Below, piece by piece: positions 46,273-53,872 of a stretch of DNA of 64,000 nucleotides (its first letter is position 1; each line of letters opens with the position of its first letter). Origin of the DNA: Sulfurospirillum multivorans DSM 12446. GTDB taxonomy: Bacteria > Campylobacterota > Campylobacteria > Campylobacterales > Sulfurospirillaceae. Location: positions 1,931,654 to 1,995,653 of the forward strand of contig NZ_CP007201.1 in NCBI RefSeq assembly GCF_000568815.1, written 5' to 3'. The notes beneath the pieces were generated by a model. It made no database searches. It was given only the letters and a program-made list of their open reading frames with translations, and was not told the DNA's origin. Made by a program: the position numbers and the translations under genes.

Positions 46273-47186
46273 GAGCCAACATCAAGTTATAGTAGCACCT
46301 TGGAGCTTTTTTGTGCTAATAAACAGATTCGAGTCTTTAAGATCAACCCAAAGGCTTCTCATAACTTTGCTAAAGCGCTATCGATTCGTAATAAAACTGA
46401 CAAAGTAGATGCTAGAATGCTCTGCCAAGCAGGAATACTGGCAAAAGAAGAAGAGATTCATATTCCTGTGATGGATGTGATTGTAGAGCAAATCAATGAC
46501 TTGATGAGTTACTATCAACTGTTGGTAAAACAAAGAGTCCAAACAAGCAATCACTTAGAGAAGTTGCAGCATAAAGAGAGTACCTCTTCTTTAAAAAAAG
46601 CTTTGGAAAAAGAGATTCAAGCCTTTAAACAAAAAGAACAGCATACGATTGATGAAATAAAAAGACTCATCACTAAAGATAGTAAATTAGCGTTGAAATA
46701 CCAAAGTATCCAAACTATCAAAGGACTTGGCGATATTGCAACGATTGCATTAATCCATCTTTTTCTAAAATATCCCAATGCCAATCAAAAACAGATTATC
46801 TCTTTAGCAGGACTTGACCCAATTGAAAAAACCTCAGGTACTTCGGTTAGAGGAAAAACACGCATTTCAAAAGCGGGTAATAAACTGTATCGAAGGTCAT
46901 TATTTATGGGGACAATGGTAGCGATTCGCTTTAATGAAGAGATGAAATGCTTTTATGACAGGCTTAAAGAAAAAGGTAAACATACGACTTTGATACAAAT
47001 TGCTGTTATGAAAAAACTGATTATTATTGCTAGAGCACTCTTTCATTCCAACCAAGGTTATTCAAGTGAAATCTATCAGGCTCATTGTGGGATGGTGGCT
47101 CAAAATTCCAATGTTGCTTAAAGCAAATAATAGAGAAAAACAGTTATGATTTATTAAGATTTTTAGGGTGTTTTAAGGTGGTAACT

Positions 47187-47312
47187 GACCCCTATTTTGT
47201 TGAAGTTCCGAATATGGGTGGAAAAACATTTAATGATTTAGCACAAGATCAACTTAAAAAAAGTGACTTGCCTCTAGACGGTACTTCAACACCCCCCAAA
47301 GGAGCTAAATAA
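47187..47312 (+). pseudogene. stub of a second toxin C-terminal tip
   Basis: After the right end of IS110 element B an open frame runs YFVEVPNMGGKTFNDL ... LPLDGTSTPPKGAK to a TAA at 47310, overlapping the next ATG. It has no start of its own and reads through the IS end upstream. Position and coupling to the next gene match the end of a displaced toxin tip, but no toxin motif is visible in what remains. Confidence 0.45.
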
Positions 47313-47755
47313 TGGAGTGTTATACAACGATTTTCGATAGTTATGAATGGTTACCCCCTTATGGTGAGAATCATGTTAGTGTGGATGCAAATGTAGTGAC
47401 TATACATTATGACAACCCACATGATGAAACGAATAAGGAATATCCTTTTGCCAAAAGAAGTTATATATTTGATGGCATTTCAAGTTTTTGTAAAAGTGCT
47501 TTTCCGGGTGTTGCATGTTCAACATTTGATTGTGATACTGACGAAAAGATGTCATTTGATGTTTTATTTGAGATAACTCACAGTGAACAAGCAAAAAAAT
47601 GGAATGAATATTGGCAAAAAACGAGTTTTACTTTTATGTATAAAAATAGGCATTTGTGTCAATTTTTTACCACTGCAAATACTGCAATTAATGTTATATG
47701 TACAGGCGTAACATTAAGTGATGAAGTTTTACTTAAGACGGCAGAATGGCGATAA
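47312..47755 (+). CDS. unrecognised protein, probable immunity protein
   Basis: The 147-residue protein starts MECYTTIFDSYEWLPPYG and ends CTGVTLSDEVLLKTAEWR. I do not recognise a family. It starts within the stop of the toxin stub and is followed by a shortened copy of itself, which is a common pattern for immunity genes. AT-rich codon use fits foreign origin. Confidence 0.5.
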   Translation: MECYTTIFDSYEWLPPYGENHVSVDANVVTIHYDNPHDETNKEYPFAKRSYIFDGISSFCKSAFPGVACSTFDCDTDEKMSFDVLFEITHSEQAKKWNEYWQKTSFTFMYKNRHLCQFFTTANTAINVICTGVTLSDEVLLKTAEWR

Positions 47756-47780
47756 ATTACTTCCTATAGGGAACTACATA

Positions 47781-47948
47781 ATGGAGTGTTATACAGTAAT
47801 TTTTGATAGCTTTAAATGGCTACCACATTATGGGGAAAATTCTATCGTTATTCACCCTAGAAAAAAGGGATGCATTATTATCGATATTATCTGTAAAGAT
47901 GTCGAGCTCACCGATGAAATTTTTCTTAAAACTGAAGAAGGCGAATAA
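47781..47948 (+). CDS. internally deleted paralog of the preceding gene
   Basis: The 55-residue protein repeats the N terminus (MECYTVIFDSFKWLPHYGEN) and the C terminus (CKDVELTDEIFLKTEE) of the upstream protein, lacking about 90 residues in between. It has its own start preceded by GGGAACTACATA. It may be non-functional, or a minimal immunity variant. Confidence 0.5.
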   Translation: MECYTVIFDSFKWLPHYGENSIVIHPRKKGCIIIDIICKDVELTDEIFLKTEEGE

Positions 47949-47950
47949 AC

Positions 47951-48472
47951 GTGGATATAAGTCAAATATCAAAATACCTCAGTTATATTTTAAGGCACAA
48001 GCCTGACAGTATAGGTCTTATACTTGATAATAACGGCTGGGCAAATATTGATGAACTGATCAGCAAAACAAAAGAATTTGTTTTAACAAAAGAGATACTC
48101 AATGAAGTTGTCAAAACAAGCGATAAGCAAAGATTTATTATCAAAAATAATACCATCAGAGCAAATCAAGGACATTCAATTGATATTGATTTAAATGTAT
48201 TGTCTACGAATCCGCCTAGTGTTCTATATCACGGTACTGCAATAAAGAATCTAGATAAAATTATGCAAGAGGGCATTAAATCGATGAGTAGACAATATGT
48301 TCATTTATCTGCCGATAAACAAACTGCTATCAATGTTGCTCAAAGACATGGTAAGCCTATAGTCATGCGAATAGATTGTAAAGCTATGTGTGAAGATGGA
48401 TATAAATTTTATTTGAGTGAAAATAATGTTTGGCTAACAGATTATATTCCTCCAAAATATATCGTCATATAA
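47951..48472 (+). CDS. kptA: RNA 2'-phosphotransferase, KptA/Tpt1 family
   Basis: The 173-residue protein has the Tpt1 motifs in order: ISKYLSYILRHKPDSIGL, the basic IRANQGHSI, PSVLYHGTAIKNLDKIM, and RQYVHLSADKQTAINVAQRHG. The enzyme removes an internal RNA 2'-phosphate by ADP-ribosylation with NAD. It starts at GTG two bases after the paralog's stop and closes the second cassette. A tie to the toxin (repair of cut RNA, or a second effector) is possible but unproven. Confidence 0.88.
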   Translation: MDISQISKYLSYILRHKPDSIGLILDNNGWANIDELISKTKEFVLTKEILNEVVKTSDKQRFIIKNNTIRANQGHSIDIDLNVLSTNPPSVLYHGTAIKNLDKIMQEGIKSMSRQYVHLSADKQTAINVAQRHGKPIVMRIDCKAMCEDGYKFYLSENNVWLTDYIPPKYIVI

Positions 48473-48498
48473 TGTGTCAAAGGCTAATTTAAGTTAGT

Positions 48499-48520
48499 AA
48501 AGGGGACAGTTTCCACCTTT
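48499..48520 (-). mobile_element. solitary IS110 right-end remnant, inverted
   Basis: Read on the minus strand this is AAAGGTGGAAACTGTCCCC followed by TTT. The 19 bases equal the right end plus target flank of IS110 element A (44380-44398). No transposase adjoins it, so it is a leftover end of a lost copy or of a recombination event. The 48473-48824 stretch otherwise has no gene I can support, only a TTTACATGTAAC copy near 48718. Confidence 0.55.
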
Positions 48521-48824
48521 ATTAGTACAAATTTTTACCTTTTCTAAACCTTAAAAATTTATCATTGCAGTGTTCCAATACAGATAAGCAAAGCACAATG
48601 CTTTTAAGGGTTGATCGTATCAAAATGAGCATTTTTTTGAAAAGTGATGGTAAGTGTTAGAAGAAAACAGCGTAAGATTGGCACAAGAAGGCACTGGCTT
48701 TTTAAGTAGGGAATATCTTTACATGTAACGTTAAAAGCCAAGCCATGACGTTTTTTTTCTTGGATTCCCTAACCAATACCTAAGAAAACTCTTAATACAA
48801 TAGAGAAATTTCTTAAAAAGGAAA

Positions 48825-49613
48825 ATGATGTTTAAGCAAATTATCAACGCTCTCATTGGGCTCAGTCTTTTTACAACGTTTGTAAATTCAGCAGAAAAAC
48901 CACTTATCGTTGGTATGGAATTACAATATCCGCCCTTTGAAATGAGCGATAAAGATGGAACGCCAAGTGGCGTGAGTGTTGATTTGGCAAAGGCTTTGGG
49001 AAAATATCTAGGGCGTGAGGTCAAAATAGAAAATATCGCTTGGGATGGGTTGATCCCCTCTTTGAAAACTGGGAAAGTTGACCTTGTCATCTCTTCGATG
49101 ACGATTACGGATGAGCGTCAAAAAACGATAGATTTTTCGATTCCCTACGCTCAATCAAACTTGGCGATTTTAACCAACAAAACAAGCGGTGTTAAAAGTA
49201 TAGATGATTTAAATCAAAAGGGCAAAAAGATTGCTGTTAAGAAAGGTACAACGGGGCATATTTATGCAAACCAATACCTCAAAAATGCCGAACTTTTAGT
49301 CTTTGATAAAGAAAATGCCGCGGTATTGGAAGTGATACAAGGCAAAGCTAATGGTTTTTTATACGACCAACTGACTGTTTATAAAAATTGGGCAAACCAT
49401 AAAAGCACGACCATTGCACTTTTGAAACCTTTTCAAGAAAAGCCTGAATACTGGGGTATGGCGATCAAAAAAGGCAATGATAAGCTCAAAGAGCAAATCG
49501 ATGCTTTTATCAAACACGCTAAAAGCGACGGTACGTTTGATGCATTATCCAAAAAATATCTCACAGAGGCTAGAGCTACGTTTGATGAGCTTGGCATTGT
49601 ATTTTTCTTCTAA
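48825..49613 (+). CDS. amino-acid ABC transporter substrate-binding protein
   Basis: The 262-residue protein has a signal peptide (to about residue 23, FVNSAEKP) and the SBP_bac_3 fold: LIVGMELQYPPFEMSDKDG, GVSVDLAKALG, WDGLIPSLKTGKVDLVISSMTIT and a later WGMAIKKGNDKLKEQID. It would bind a polar or basic amino acid in the periplasm. Its TAA is in the same frame as the following permease sequence. Confidence 0.9.
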   Translation: MMFKQIINALIGLSLFTTFVNSAEKPLIVGMELQYPPFEMSDKDGTPSGVSVDLAKALGKYLGREVKIENIAWDGLIPSLKTGKVDLVISSMTITDERQKTIDFSIPYAQSNLAILTNKTSGVKSIDDLNQKGKKIAVKKGTTGHIYANQYLKNAELLVFDKENAAVLEVIQGKANGFLYDQLTVYKNWANHKSTTIALLKPFQEKPEYWGMAIKKGNDKLKEQIDAFIKHAKSDGTFDALSKKYLTEARATFDELGIVFFF

Positions 49614-49748
49614 GGCAAAACGATTTTACATGTAAAAGATTTTTTCATACAAGAGATTGACCAAAAAGAGAACGTAAAACTAAAGAAAAGCGTTTATATC
49701 TTTAATTTCTTAGTTCTCTTTTGTATCATCACCGCCATCTGCTATGGT

Positions 49749-50417
49749 ATGTTTACCTCTATCTCTTATGAGTTTCATTGGGATACGATCTATGCATACA
49801 AACAAAAATTTATAGATGGCTTTTTCATGACGATAGGTATCTCCTTTTTTGCCTTGATTTTAAGCCTTATCATAGGGATTATCTTTGCCTATGGGCAGAA
49901 CTCACAGGTGATTCTTTTGCGGTTTTTTTCGCGTTTTTATATAGAGCTTATCAGAGGAACGCCTCTTTTGGTACAAATTTTGATATTTTTCTATGTTTTT
50001 GCAAACAATCTTGGCTTTAACAATCGCTATATCGTAGGAACGGTTATCCTCGCTATGTTTTCAGGATCCTATGTGAGTGAGATTATCAGAGCGGGTTTAC
50101 AAAGTATCCATAAAGATCAATACGAATCAGCAAAATCACTGGGGTTTACCTCTTTTCAAGCGTATCTCTATATCATTTTTCCACAAGCCTACAAAAGAAT
50201 TATCCCTCCTCTTACGGGTCAATTTGCTTCCATTATCAAAGATTCATCCTTGCTTTCCATCATCTCGATTAGTGAACTTACCATGAATGCCCAAGAGGTC
50301 AATGCGTACACCTACTCGACATTAGAGAGCTACATACCGCTTGGCATTGGTTATCTCATGCTAACATACCCCATCTCGTTTTGGGCAAAAAAGCTTGAAG
50401 AGAGGATGAAAGACTAG
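49749..50417 (+). CDS. amino-acid ABC transporter permease
   Basis: From ATG 49749 the protein has 222 residues with the HisMQ/GltK pattern: five helices, FYIELIRGTPLLVQILIFF, and the EAA-type loop YESAKSLGFTSFQAYLYIIFPQA. The frame stays open back to the stop of the binding protein at 49611 and encodes an extra helix (YIFNFLVLFCIITAICYG) with no ATG, GTG or TTG. ATG 49749 has no ribosome-binding site. No ATPase gene follows, so the transporter must borrow one. Confidence 0.82.
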   Translation: MFTSISYEFHWDTIYAYKQKFIDGFFMTIGISFFALILSLIIGIIFAYGQNSQVILLRFFSRFYIELIRGTPLLVQILIFFYVFANNLGFNNRYIVGTVILAMFSGSYVSEIIRAGLQSIHKDQYESAKSLGFTSFQAYLYIIFPQAYKRIIPPLTGQFASIIKDSSLLSIISISELTMNAQEVNAYTYSTLESYIPLGIGYLMLTYPISFWAKKLEERMKD

Positions 50418-50471
50418 GGGAATTTTGCAGATAAAATCTTTACATGTAAAGAAAATAAGGGATGAGAAGAA

Positions 50472-50507
50472 CCATCACCATCTCGTAGAGCGATGCGATG
50501 GTGATGG
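50472..50507. terminator. 11-bp stem terminator
   Basis: CCATCACCATC (50472-50482) pairs with GATGGTGATGG (50497-50507). It separates the permease gene from the convergent small flagellar-type gene. Confidence 0.6.
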
Positions 50508-50511
50508 GGTA

Positions 50512-50793
50512 TTAAGCTTTCATATCCAAAAGGCTGCCGATCATCTCATCTTCGGCTTGGATGGGTTTAGTATTGGCTTCAAAATTCGTTTCAAGTGCGA
50601 TTTGATCAGTAAACTCGGTTGCTAGATCGGTACTATTTTCGGTTTGACTGCTTTGCGCAACTACCGCGTTACCTTGGTTGGAGATGGTCGTTTGTGTAGC
50701 ATTATAGTTATCGGTGTTGACATTGGCGACATTTTGAGCGCTGTTGTTCATCCAGTTGGACATGGCTGTCATAGACGTAGCATTAATATTCAT
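50512..50793 (-). CDS. small flagellar rod/hook-type protein
   Basis: The 93-residue protein carries an N-terminal rod motif (NNSAQNVANVNTDNYNATQTTI) and a C-terminal rod/hook motif (TDQIALETNFEANTKPIQAEDEMIGSLLDMKA) joined directly, with no central domain. Full-length axial proteins such as FlgC or FlgG have the same two coiled-coil ends. It may be a minimal axial component or a regulator of assembly. No other flagellar gene is in the window. Confidence 0.7.
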   Translation of the reverse strand: MNINATSMTAMSNWMNNSAQNVANVNTDNYNATQTTISNQGNAVVAQSSQTENSTDLATEFTDQIALETNFEANTKPIQAEDEMIGSLLDMKA

Positions 50794-50863
50794 GATCGCT
50801 CCTTTATACTTTTTTGAACTATACTCTACTTCTCTTGAAAAAATTCTAAAGAAATTTTTGGTG

Positions 50864-51550
50864 CTATTTTAAGAGGGTTTTGAGTGTTGCATTGAGTGCG
50901 GTGATGGTTTGAGGATGGGTCTCTTTGTTAAAAGCAAAATAAAGATCGCTCTCTTTGAGCAAATAGACCACTTCGTAATCATTGGGGTCATAGCCCATCT
51001 CTTCAAGTATGCTAAACGTTCCATCCACACTGTATGCAATGGCGTCCACACGGTTTTGCGCCAGCTTTTTGATTTGGGAAGAAACCTGCCCAAATCGCTC
51101 TAACACTGCTTCATCAACACCTAGATTGATCAAAAGTTTCTCAGAAGCTGTATCTGGAATCGTCGCAATTTTATAACGTTGCAACTGTTCAGATGAAGCG
51201 ATACGAATATGCGTTCGTTTTTTAGCGACAATGCCCAGTGTCATCTTTCCGATGGGACCAACCCATTGAAAAAGCATTTCACGTTCAGGTGTTCGAACGG
51301 TACTGTAAATCACACTGTTGTTTACATGTAACGCTTCATGATATGCTTGAACCCATGGCAAAAACCAAATACGCTCCCCTTCTATCTGATGAGAGCACTG
51401 TTGGAAAAGGGCTTTCAAAAGCTTGGTGGAGCGTCCCGTCACTGTACCATTTTCCATAAAATTATACGGTGGGTTCTGCTCCGTGTAGACTTTAAAGACT
51501 TCGGCATACACACAAAGAGCAAAAAGTGCGAGGATTAAACCATGTCGCAT
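50864..51550 (-). CDS. periplasmic substrate-binding-like protein
   Basis: The 228-residue protein has a signal peptide (to ALCVYAEVF) and an SBP_bac_3-like fold: YTEQNPPYNFMENGTVTG, WVQAYHEALHVNNSVIYSTVRTPERE, and YKIATIPDTASEKLL. With no transporter genes next to it and an overlap with a signalling gene, it probably senses a ligand for the adjacent two-component proteins. A palindrome copy (51321) encodes ALHVN. Confidence 0.75.
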   Translation of the reverse strand: MRHGLILALFALCVYAEVFKVYTEQNPPYNFMENGTVTGRSTKLLKALFQQCSHQIEGERIWFLPWVQAYHEALHVNNSVIYSTVRTPEREMLFQWVGPIGKMTLGIVAKKRTHIRIASSEQLQRYKIATIPDTASEKLLINLGVDEAVLERFGQVSSQIKKLAQNRVDAIAYSVDGTFSILEEMGYDPNDYEVVYLLKESDLYFAFNKETHPQTITALNATLKTLLK

Positions 51551-52566
51551 CGTTTTCCTTTGGGTCTTTTAAGCGCTTTCCATGTGTAAAGAAACATATC
51601 AAAATTTTCCAGCAAAATGTCGGTTATATGCGGGTCAAATTGGCTTCCACGCATCATCACAAAATAGTCTCGTACGGCTTTTTCTTCCCAAGGATCTTTG
51701 TAAACGCGTTTGTCTAACAGTGAATCAAACACATCAGCCACCGCGCAGATACGCCCAATCAATGAGATGTTTTCACCTTTCTTTCCATGCGGATACCCTT
51801 GCCCATCCCAACGCTCATGATGTTCAAGCGCAATTATCGCAGCGTGTTGCATCAGCTCAAACTCAGAGTCGATGAGCATCTCATAGCCAAGCAGTGAATG
51901 ATTTTTCATAATCTCCCACTCATCATCATCCAGTTTTGCAGGCTTATTCAAAATCTCATCGCTAATGCCCACTTTACCGATGTCATGAAGCACTGCTGCC
52001 ATTTTGATCTTTTCGCATTCGGCTTCATCTTTGCCTAAAAACTTGCAAAAGAGGTAACAAAACTCCGCGACACGTCTTAAATGCTCGCCTGTTTCTTTAG
52101 ACTTGAGCTCTGCAATCGAAGCGGAGAGATAGGTCATTTCATGGTTGAGCTTGCGAATCTCTTCGGTTTGATTTGCCACTTGGCTTTGCAGGTTAGATTG
52201 CAGTTGGTATAACGAGACGTGCGTCTTGACTCTGGCTTTTAAAAGTCCTGCATGAAACGGCTTTGCTATAAAATCGACCGCACCTAAATTGAACCCGATC
52301 TCTTCATAATCACTGCCCTCATTGGCAGTGAGAAAGATGACAGGAATTGCGCGCACTTTCTCCATTGTTTTAAGCCTACGGCACACTTCATACCCAGTCA
52401 TTAGAGGCATATTGATGTCCAGTAAAATGAGATCAGGCATCACCGTTTCTGCCAAACTAAGCCCTCGTTTGCCCTCTTTCGCGGCATACACTTCATGCTC
52501 GCTCAAAAGAGAACTGAGCATTTCAAGATACTCTGGCGTGTCATCGATGACTAAAATTTTAGCCAT
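51535..52566 (-). CDS. response regulator with HD-GYP output
   Basis: The 343-residue protein has a receiver domain (ILVIDDTPEYLEML, phospho-acceptor in LILLDINMPLMTGYE, KPF lysine) and a complete HD-GYP domain (AAVLHDIGKVGI, EHHERWDGQGYP). It should hydrolyse c-di-GMP when phosphorylated. Its start overlaps the hybrid kinase gene by eight bases and its stop region overlaps the binding-protein gene, so all are one operon. Confidence 0.92.
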   Translation of the reverse strand: MAKILVIDDTPEYLEMLSSLLSEHEVYAAKEGKRGLSLAETVMPDLILLDINMPLMTGYEVCRRLKTMEKVRAIPVIFLTANEGSDYEEIGFNLGAVDFIAKPFHAGLLKARVKTHVSLYQLQSNLQSQVANQTEEIRKLNHEMTYLSASIAELKSKETGEHLRRVAEFCYLFCKFLGKDEAECEKIKMAAVLHDIGKVGISDEILNKPAKLDDDEWEIMKNHSLLGYEMLIDSEFELMQHAAIIALEHHERWDGQGYPHGKKGENISLIGRICAVADVFDSLLDKRVYKDPWEEKAVRDYFVMMRGSQFDPHITDILLENFDMFLYTWKALKRPKGKRCDMV

Positions 52567-53872
52567 TGATTATCTCCTCACTTAAACGCTCTACATGGTG
52601 TAAGGCTGCTTCAAAATCAAACTGTTTACATGTAAAAAGGAGCTCTTTAAACGATGCCTTACCTGCTACTTCACCATGGGAAAAAAGTTGTTCCAACAAA
52701 AACGTCACTTTGGAGACATTGGAGAGTTCCAATGCCGTTTGAAGCTCTACCAAAAGAGACTCTAAAACCTTTTTCTCTTCAAATGAAAAATGGATTTGCT
52801 TCAAAGAAGAAGGTGTGCTTAGCTTTTCATACTCGCTTCGCAGAACGCTCATCAGCGCATGATGCTCTTTTAAAACTGTGTCTAAAGGAAGATTTTCAAA
52901 GCTATTTTTTTCTTTGACTGAACGCTCTAATGCCCCAAGGCTCTGCTCCAACTGAATCAATCCAACCGTGCCACTAAGCCCTTTGGTGGTATGCACATAA
53001 TCCAACAAGGTGATTCTGTTTTCTGCTGCAATCAAAGCGTGCAATCGCTCAGGTAATTGAAGATAAGTCTCAAAAAAGCTTCTAAAAAGCTTCCCCCACA
53101 GCGCCTCTTTTCCACCTAAACGTTTAATAGCCTCTTGCTTTGCAAAAAGAGTTTTCGCACTTTTGGGAGCAATAAGTTGCGGTTTTGGCTTCATGGCAAC
53201 GGTTACATGTAAAACCTCCAAGAGCGTACCATAAAAGTCTCCCACTTCAAAAGGTTTGCCAATGTGCGCGTCCATGCCGACCGCAAGGCATTTTTCAATA
53301 TCATGGATCATCACATTGGCTGTCATCGCAACGATAGGAGTTAGGAGATTGAGCTCTTTGCGAATGATACGTGTGGCTTCATACCCATCCATCAATGGCA
53401 TCTGGACATCCATCAAGATGAGATCAAACGGGTGAACTTGCTCTTGAATGATCTCCACCGCCTCAAGCCCATTGCGCGCTACTTCAACGTTGGCATGTGT
53501 CTCTTTGAGCAGATACGTTGCCACTTCAAGGTTGATGTCGTTGTCTTCTACCACCAAAATACGTTTGGAAGAGAGGTTGATCTTGGAAGGGTCAAACAGT
53601 GGCACTTGCGCTCTGAGCGCGCATAATGAGACGGTTTCATCGTAGAGCATTGAAGGATTGATCGGTTTTTTGAGTAACGCTTTGATGCCTGTGCACAAAA
53701 TGCGCTCTTTGAGCTCCGCATCATCATTGCTCGCCACCATTAAGAATGGAGGAAGTGCCTCCATGCCGACTTTGTCTACCAATTGCCTGTAAAAATCAAC
53801 CCCATTGGCTTTTTTAGCCAGCTCATAATCCAAAATAGCCAGATGGAAGCTCTCATCTCCTTTTTGAAGCAT
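52559..53872 (-). CDS. C-terminal part of hybrid kinase: receivers and HPt domain (after frameshift)
   Basis: This frame holds the rest of a first receiver ([13 protein letters not shown]), a full second receiver (RILVVEDNDINLEVATYLL, LILMDVQMPLMDGYEATRII) and an HPt domain with the phospho-histidine in YVHTTKGLSG. No convincing start lies at 53872; it is the continuation of the kinase encoded upstream in another frame. See the frameshift at 53909-53913. Confidence 0.85.
   Translation of the reverse strand: MLQKGDESFHLAILDYELAKKANGVDFYRQLVDKVGMEALPPFLMVASNDDAELKERILCTGIKALLKKPINPSMLYDETVSLCALRAQVPLFDPSKINLSSKRILVVEDNDINLEVATYLLKETHANVEVARNGLEAVEIIQEQVHPFDLILMDVQMPLMDGYEATRIIRKELNLLTPIVAMTANVMIHDIEKCLAVGMDAHIGKPFEVGDFYGTLLEVLHVTVAMKPKPQLIAPKSAKTLFAKQEAIKRLGGKEALWGKLFRSFFETYLQLPERLHALIAAENRITLLDYVHTTKGLSGTVGLIQLEQSLGALERSVKEKNSFENLPLDTVLKEHHALMSVLRSEYEKLSTPSSLKQIHFSFEEKKVLESLLVELQTALELSNVSKVTFLLEQLFSHGEVAGKASFKELLFTCKQFDFEAALHHVERLSEEIING

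Larger units (their letters stand above)
44786..47121 (+). pseudogene. IS110-family transposase disrupted by IS256 insertion
   Basis: The N-terminal part (44786-44961, NFIGLDVSKSTVSVF ... FVYEPT) and the rest (46281-47121, SSYSSTLELFC ... NKTDKVDARMLC ... SLAGLDPIEKTSGTSVRG) join in frame when the IS256 copy and one 8-bp duplication are removed, giving a 338-residue transposase with all DEDD and serine motifs. The insertion cuts within the YEPT(S)S motif. Confidence 0.9.
44508..47186 (+). mobile_element. IS110-family element B, interrupted by IS256 (ends inferred)
   Basis: The left end reads CT-CGTATAAT (core CT 44506-44507), the right end GGTGGTAA-CT (core 47185-47186). Outside the right core the flank reads GACCCCTATTTT. 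Without the nested IS256 copy and its duplication the element is about 1.36 kb. It is related to, but clearly different from, element A. Confidence 0.65.
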
